NCBI GenBank assembly: GCA_022376515.1
Contig: WTXI01000122.1
Span: 1-64,000, forward strand
Direction of reading: 5' to 3'
DNA from: Lactifluus volemus
Taxonomy: Eukaryota; Basidiomycota; Agaricomycetes; Russulales; Russulaceae
Length of the DNA: 64,000 bases
The notes under the pieces are model-generated. The model was not told the origin of the DNA, ran no database searches, and saw nothing but the letters and a program-made list of their open reading frames with translations. The first letter of the stretch is position 1; the number at the start of each line of letters is the position of its first letter. The position numbers were made by a program, and so were the translations under genes. Positions 58,036 to 64,000 of this stretch are shown here, piece after piece.

Positions 58036-59229
58036 CAACTGGCCAACCTATTTCAAGTTCGTCGGCGTGCAGTTATGGACGCATTAATATGGTTGAAGCG
58101 TCACAATCCACAGTACTATGGTGGTGTCGTCATTGATGCAGATTGTCTGGACAATCTACCAGTTGATGGTATCCCAGATGAGATTGTGTTTACAATGTGA
58201 CATACAGTCGTGGACAACCAAAACCCACAAATCGGTTATCTGGGTGGGAAGTGAATGGATCGATGAGTTTTTTTCAGAATTGAGCTGCAAATTTCAAAAG
58301 ACGTCGAAAAAAGCATCTCTGAAGTTTTTCCCATGAGTAATTAGAAAGTGCCAAATTTTTGGGCTCAAAAATCGCAATATATGACTATATATGTGTACCA
58401 GAAATTGATTTCCTATCCCAAATTCAATGACAATCAATTAATAACTGCATCCAGGTGCATCATTGCAGTAGATGACATAAATTAATGATGAAAAATTGGA
58501 CTCACCATCTCGATAGGATTGAGTTCACAGTGAAATTTGGGCAGAAAAATACATTCTTGGCCAGCCTCTCAAATTACAGTTTTGAGCATGGAAATTTCAC
58601 ATTGGCATGAAGGCAACCCACATTGAAGCCGCACTCTTTGAGAGTTTGCTGGAGCCCCTTTTGCTCTCCAGATTCTGTTATCATCTTTGGCTGATTATGG
58701 AGACCAGAAGTGTCACATTTGGGTTTCTTTTTTGGAGGCATTTGGGTATGTGGGTATTCTGAGTCCAAATTAAAGATTTTATTATGAGCCTGCCACTCGA
58801 TAAAATTTATTGAAATGTGGTGAACACGCTCCGTCTATCAAAAGGAAGCGATTGCACATTTTTTCGGATTTTTCCTATGCATTTTTAGGGATTTTGCCAA
58901 ATTTTCAGGGTATATTTCCTTATATGTTCTTTTTCTCAAGAATGGCTCGATGAATCATATTGAAATTTTGCCACAAGCCTTGCCTAACTAGTGCGCATCA
59001 ATTCCGGTAATAAAAAAAGAAAATCTATTATGGCTGAAATTATTGGTGGGCTCTGGTTGTCCACGACTGTACTGCAGACAAGGCCCTAGTAGAGCCAGAG
59101 AGTTCCCCATATGTTCCCTCAGTAGACAATGGGCTCGTGGAAGTAGCTGTTGATCAGGTCGATGGAAACGAGGACCAGCCAGACCCAGCAGGTGCATTCA
59201 CAGTTTTCTACAGTTTTTCTGATAAAACC
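58036..59229 (+). pseudogene. Helitron-type protein fragment, interrupted
   Basis: The plus frame at 58036-58190 reads LANLFQVRRRAVMDALIWL, then NPQYYGGVVID and LPVDGIPDEI. This is the conserved block found upstream of the Helitron_like_N domain in fungal Helitron helicases. It is cut by the element at 58205-59069 and continues after it (ALVEPESSPYVPSVDNGLVEV). An in-frame TGA at the junction marks it as dead. No Rep or Pif1 helicase motifs are present. Confidence 0.65.
58205..59069. mobile_element. Tc1/mariner-like (pogo-type) non-autonomous element
   Basis: 865 bp with inverted ends CAGTCGTGGACAACC and GGTTGTCCACGACTG, flanked by TA on both sides (58203-58204, 59070-59071), the target of Tc1/mariner elements. 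AT-rich, with no transposase frame. It lies within the Helitron-derived fragment. Confidence 0.85.
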
Positions 59230-59234
59230 GACTG

Positions 59235-59839
59235 TGTTAAGGTTCCAAGTGGGACCTTTGTACGAAGTGTACGTTCGTTCGTGAAGTCAAGAACTAGACT
59301 TGCAAGACGTGCAAGTCAAGATCAAAGGTTCGATAAAGATGAGACTTAGTAAACGACTAAGTCAAGAGCGTTTCAGAGGTCAAGGGCTTTGGGCTCAGGG
59401 TTGAGACCAAAGTGTCAAGAAGTCGTGAAGAGTGATGTCAAGAGGGTTCTCTCAGGTCGAATGCTTCTAGGCAAGACAAGGTTCTAATAGATAGAAGGAC
59501 TTGGATTGCGAAACAAAACTGAGACTTAAGGTCTCTAGGGCAGAAAGTACAGGGTTTATATATAAGAAGACGAGGCTATGTACACAGCCGTAGGGGCTGT
59601 GACCTTCGTACAGCTTTCAGGGTTTGAAACATGTTTCAGGAATCAGCAAGTCATCCTGTGCATGTGGCTGTTGCTTGAGGCTGTACGGTGCTGTGCAAGG
59701 CTGTTCGTGAGAAAATAAGTAAGCGATCTGAAACAAAGCGATCGGCAGTCCATTCGCATAAGCAGGAGAGTCAGCAGAAATGAATCATCAGTCCGAAAAT
59801 GTACAGTATGAGTTAGCAAACACGTGTCAGTCCATAACA
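59235..59839 (+). repeat. Solo LTR, second copy
   Basis: 605 bp beginning TGTTAAGG and ending CATAACA, with the 5-bp duplication GACTG on both sides (59230-59234, 59840-59844). Same family as 45655-46267 but in opposite orientation. Confidence 0.9.
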
Positions 59840-59844
59840 GACTG

Positions 59845-60090
59845 GTAATCAACTAACATCATCGATTTCCTGTCTTGGCCTTTGGATGAGCTTCTTACGG
59901 TCCTTCCATCCTTTTTCGTGATGATAGCCTGCCTTTCCTGTTCATTCTGCACAAAAAAAACCATATGTGGTGGCCTTAACGAATATGTTTTGTGACGTGT
60001 TACTGTCACTCTGGTATGTTTTTCTGCCATGGTCTCTGTATGTTTTTTTGATCAATATCATCGGCATGACCTGTCAGGGTCACGCCGCAG
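59845..60090. repeat. Dispersed repeat R1, copy 2
   Basis: Matches 44205-44413 plus 52759-52789 and ends with the palindrome-like GGCATGACCTGTCAGGGTCACGCC. The right hAT element inserted at its end (duplication CGCCGCAG at 60083-60090). Confidence 0.7.
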
Positions 60091-60383
60091 TAGTGTTGTG
60101 GGGCTCGACGAGCCGGAGCTAGCCGAAGCCGAGCCCCCTTTAGCCATGGCATCGGCTTGCCAGATTTAGCCAAGCCACCTTAGCCAGAACCGTTAGCCAA
60201 GGCTAAGCCTCAGCTTAGAGCATAGGGCTTGTCGGCTTAGCCTGGCTTAGTCTCAAACTCAAACTCATTATGTAATACTACTGTGCCTTCGCAGCTGCCT
60301 TAATCTCACTGAATCAAGCTCAGAACCACCTTTGTAAAACACTTCACAGTCTAGGGCAACTCGCAGCACTGAACGCAGCAGCA

Positions 60384-61147
60384 TTACAGCATACTGGTAT
60401 CGTAAATGTCGCTGTTGCGCGACTGTGAATCCGCGCCTAGCACGGCACGGACAAACATCTGCCCGGCGATGTGCGTGACAGCTTCGCGCACGTTGCACAC
60501 TGCAAAGGAGCCAAGCAGCGTGAGACGGGTCTCCTGGTCTTCCCTGTCTAGCGTGCACGCGCTGAGGCGCTCTGGACAACGAGGTGCAAAGGTAAGAAGG
60601 TGGGAAAAAAAAAAAAGGAAAGGAGTCGCAGGCATGTTGGGTGTGTTGTGAGTTGATTGCGCAGCAAGGAATCGAAAAGGGAAGGGACATATGGCGAGAG
60701 CGGCATCGCACCAAAACCCATAGCACGCGTCCGCCAGTTTGTTCATCTGCCCCGCAAAGCTGCCACCCAGTTTCGCCTCCGTCTGCATCTGTGGTGTCTG
60801 TTGTGATTGCATGTGCAGCAACCATCGCACAGTCGTGCGCCACTCAGTGGGTTGTAGACGCACCTGCGAAACACATGGATGTTCTGCAGGTACGAGATGC
60901 ATAGACGCGAGGGCACAGTACGTTGGTCCACCGAGGGACTCGCAGAGTGGCGTCTGACCATACCCGCCTTCATACGTCTGAAAAAAGAAAAAAAAACCCC
61001 ACACTCACATATTAGCAGGTGGCGGGCGAGCAAGGCGGCGGTGATAGAGACCATACCCGATACCGTTGGATGTACGAGAGTGCTCGTGGAAGGTCGATAC
61101 AGGACCAATTGTCGAGAAGAGCGCAGACTACGAATGCGCAATATGTC
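60384..61147 (-). pseudogene. CDC43: Captured geranylgeranyltransferase-I beta-subunit fragment, right copy
   Basis: Identical in translation to the fragment at 56879-57642, on the opposite strand. The same partial domain, retained intron and missing N-terminal half apply. Confidence 0.83.
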
Positions 61148-61321
61148 ATGCGCAGATCAGTATTGTCTGCTCTGAGTAGCATCACGAATCTATACCAACA
61201 GGCGATGGGACAGTGCCCTCTCCAAGATCAACAATCACAACACAAATACAATAATTATGAATAATGTGCACCCTCCGTCTTTACCTTGGCACGAGCCGAC
61301 CTTACGCGCGAGGGCGGCACA

Positions 61322-62704
61322 TCAGGAAAATCCGAGTTTTTCTTAACAGCACTTGAGCATGCTTAATATGACTTAACAACACTTCTAAGCACTTTTAAGC
61401 AAAATGTCTCTAAGCTGGCCATGCTTAGGCTAAGCTAGGTCTTCTCCTTAATTTGACTTAGCCAGGGCTTATTGATGCTTATTTTGGGCTTAGTTCACTT
61501 AAATGGCAGCTTAGATCTGTGCTTACCAAAAGTTTTCAAGCACACAGATTTAGGGCAATAAAAATCATATATTGAGCTAAACTACAACATGACTATGTAC
61601 AGGAGACAATGGTTCCACCAGCCTTGGTGGAACAGCCCTGGCAGGGGTGGGGGCTGCAGGGCCACAGGGAGGAGGTGGTGGTGGTGGTGGTGGTGGAGGC
61701 GTGGGAGGAGGCCGCGGGAGGCGTGGGAGGAGGCCGCGGGAGGCGCGGGAGGGGGGCGCGGGAGGGGCGTGGGGCGTGGGAGGCGCGAGAGAACGCGCGG
61801 GCGGAGGCGAGGCGCATGGGAGGCGAGAGAGAACGCACGGGACGCACAGGAGGTGCGGAGCAGGAGGAAGCGCAGGAGAAGGTGCGGGACGTGGGAGGAG
61901 GCACGGGAGGCGCGGGAGGAGGTGCGAGATGTAGGAGGAGGAGGCGCAGGGGGTGGTGGTCCAGGCAGCAGAGGCGGCAGCGCGGGAGGAGGTAGTCAAG
62001 GAGGAGGAGGCGACGAAAAAAAAGAAAAAAAAGTCAGTTCGCGTTGAGGCGGGGCAGGCAGCGTGATAACGTACCAGGACGTCGACGCAGGCAGCGCGAC
62101 AACGTAGACTGCCTCACAGAGGCAGTGAATCCAAGAGGAAACAAAAGTGGTGGGGGAGGCGCGGGTACAGGAGGCGCATGACGACGCGAAGAGGCAGAGC
62201 CAGAACAAGAGCCAGAGCCAGAGCCAGAGAGGGAGGCAGAGAGGGAGGCAGAGAAGGAGGCAGAGGCAGGGGCAGAGAAGGAGGGGACGCGGAGGAGGCA
62301 GCGGTGGGACGTGTTGGGGCGAGGCAGACAACGACGGAGTGGGATAGAGGGAGAGATGGAAAGGGGCGGCAGACTACGAGAGGCACGAAAATCAACATTG
62401 TGCAAACAGTAGTAAATAATACACCCACTGTAACGACTTAGCGAAAATTTCGCGAGTCGCGACTTAGCATATTTTTTTTCGGACTTTAGTTAAATTACAT
62501 AAATTAATTTTTTATTTCTGTTTTGCTTGTCTTAAGTGTCTTACACATCTTAATTACTTAATGTGCTTATCTTTGGCCTTGATTTGCTTACTTGTTTTAC
62601 ATACTCATTTTCTAAGTAAAAAATAAGCAGCTTGAGCAACTTGACAGGCTTAAAAATGAAATAAGCTAGTTAAGCCAACTAAGTTTTTTCTGGATTTTCC
62701 TGAT
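61322..62704. mobile_element. Nested inverted-repeat element inside right hAT
   Basis: Counterpart of 55321-56704, with the same TCAGGAAAATCC ends. Its presence at the same place in both arms shows it inserted before the hAT element was duplicated. Confidence 0.65.
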
Positions 62705-63488
62705 GCACAGTCCAAGAGCGAATAGTCGTCCCATAGTATGGCGAGCGGCGAGGGTCGATAAATCGCTCAACGATGTGGCGAAAGTGGGGGTATGGGAGAT
62801 CATGCCCCAATCTGTCTGGGCACGGAGACCGAAAGAGGTGGTACCTAAAATCGAAGTCAGCACCTCATTGATAGCTGGCAATCAAGGACAGGACATACAA
62901 TCAAACACTGCTAGCTCTGCTAATCTAACCCAGGCCCATTGCTCGAGCTGCTTGTGTTCAATTGTTTTGGCCTTCCCTCCACACTTAGGCATCACAATGC
63001 TAAGCAAAAGCACCAAGAGACCGGGCTGCACACCAAGCGCTGTGCGCAGAAGAACAGCTTCGTTTGAAGTACCACATTGAGTGGGGTCGAGGGCATTGAT
63101 GAGAGTGACCGGGTTTTCCTAGCAATGCACCACCGGGACGGGCACCATATACGACGAACATGTGGCAGAAGAACTGGCGCCATCGGAAACTGCGAAATTC
63201 AATGATCGAAGGAGAGAGAAGTGGGGAACGTGGCGACAGAGGAGAGCAAGCAGGGGGGGAAGTGACACCGAGGTTGCCAGGGGTCTTGGTTGACTTTTCA
63301 ACACAATCATGTGACCAGGCCCGGCTTTCGGGTAGGCTTAGCCGGGCTCAGTTGTGATTGGAAGCCGCCTACAGTCTAACTAAAATGGGGGCTAGCCTGG
63401 GCTCGGCTACATCCAGCTAAGGATAAGCTGGCTCCAGCTTACGGCTAAGCTGTCAATAGCCACAAGCCCCCGCAACACTACGCCGCAG

Positions 63489-64000
63489 TGCCTGCTCGAC
63501 CCAGCAATCATTGAGTCTGGAGAAGCCAAATGGCAAATACACATGTCTTCTGCGCATTTTGCGTATGTTGCTTGTGCTAGCTAACTCTGACCTTGCTGCT
63601 GGTGCCATACAAGACCTGGGACCTCTGCATGCCTTGCTTGTACGCACCTTGAGGTTGCCCGTGCTTGGTCCAGTCCCTGTGCTCCTCGATTGCGTGTCTT
63701 TTCAAGTTCCAGGCCTGATGAGTGACACAAAGCAGATCTGGGTCTCACCCCACCACAGGGATACGTCGACACACTTGGAGAGCCAAACAATCCCACTTGG
63801 TTCAATAACACAATCATTATCAGCAGCTCCGAGGAGGTGTGGGGCATCAAGGCTCAGGATTGTTGGTAATGTCAGGCTCATGGTACCCTCTGCCTATTTT
63901 TACAGAACTTAAAAATCGAGGCAAGGTCACTGTACTGTACTTGTAAATTAGAGATTCTGTCCTCTCAAGCAAGGTTTCTGCCGACAAGGTCGGCACTTCT
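63489..64000. other. Flank of right hAT, no gene recognised
   Basis: A plus-strand frame (63511-63912) has no family resemblance. The sequence continues beyond the window. Confidence 0.3.

Larger units (their letters stand above)
54545..63480. repeat. Giant inverted repeat (3.39-kb arms, 2.15-kb loop)
   Basis: The arms are the two hAT elements in opposite orientation. Each has its own target duplication, so they are two independent insertions rather than an inverted duplication of one site. Interior open frames translate identically in both arms apart from a single-base length difference near 56255. Confidence 0.93.
60091..63480 (-). mobile_element. hAT-type element with captured host gene, right copy
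   Basis: 3390 bp, the inverted partner of 54545-57935, with its own perfect 8-bp duplication CGCCGCAG (60083-60090 and 63481-63488). The contents are the same: nested inverted-repeat element at 61322-62704, purine-rich tract at about 61636-62390 (plus strand), captured gene at 60384-61147. In the outer 100 or so bases seven substitutions from the left copy are visible, every one at a CpG. Confidence 0.93.

Overview
The window looks like a basidiomycete (Agaricomycetes) genome. Genes have many short introns of 50-76 nt with GT-AG borders. They include a fruit-body lectin, a DUF6535-type membrane protein, a large F-box family and a fungal-type acyltransferase. Ty3 chromovirus, hAT, Tc1/mariner, Helitron and LINE remains are all present. 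I see no rRNA, CRISPR or bacterial features and cannot name the species.

Layout. 1-13.3 kb: a cluster of one F-box/LRR-like family, with intact genes at 5889-7261 (minus), 7892-9454 and 11651-13306, decayed copies at 1-630, 3040-4656 and 10003-10346, and a 1.7-kb retroelement (1186-2901) whose tRNA-like 5' head is joined to a LINE 3' end. 14.7-15.1 kb: lectin. 17.5-20.3 kb: nine-exon lysophospholipase with a C-terminal membrane anchor. 21.6-23.1 and 30.3-31.9 kb: two close F-box paralogues. Between them lie a LINE 3' fragment, a truncated MCM4 copy and a nine-exon glycerolipid acyltransferase. 33.4-35.0 kb: a divergent F-box gene. 35.3-37.0 kb: Sey1 and farnesyl-diphosphate-synthase relics. 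38.2-43.8 kb: a DUF6535 gene and a shortened Sey1-like GTPase, both on the minus strand, separated by another F-box fragment.

44.4-64 kb is mobile-element territory. A full-length but broken Ty3/gypsy chromovirus (44414-52758, minus) has 514-bp LTRs and a TATCA duplication, and carries a nested solo LTR. It is followed by two nearly identical 3.39-kb hAT-type elements (54545-57935 and 60091-63480) in opposite orientation, each with its own perfect 8-bp target duplication. Each contains a captured piece of the geranylgeranyltransferase-I beta-subunit gene. The 2.15-kb spacer holds a Helitron protein fragment cut by a Tc1/mariner-like element, a solo LTR and a dispersed repeat.

Themes. (1) Birth and death of F-box genes sharing one conserved intron and promoter block. 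(2) Partial host genes (MCM4, SEY1, ERG20, CDC43) kept as fragments, some inside transposons and with introns retained, so copied at DNA level. (3) Almost all differences seen between young repeat copies are CpG to TpG/CpA changes, suggesting methylation-driven mutation. Exon structures are my own splice-site readings without transcript support; gaps not listed as features showed nothing I could support.
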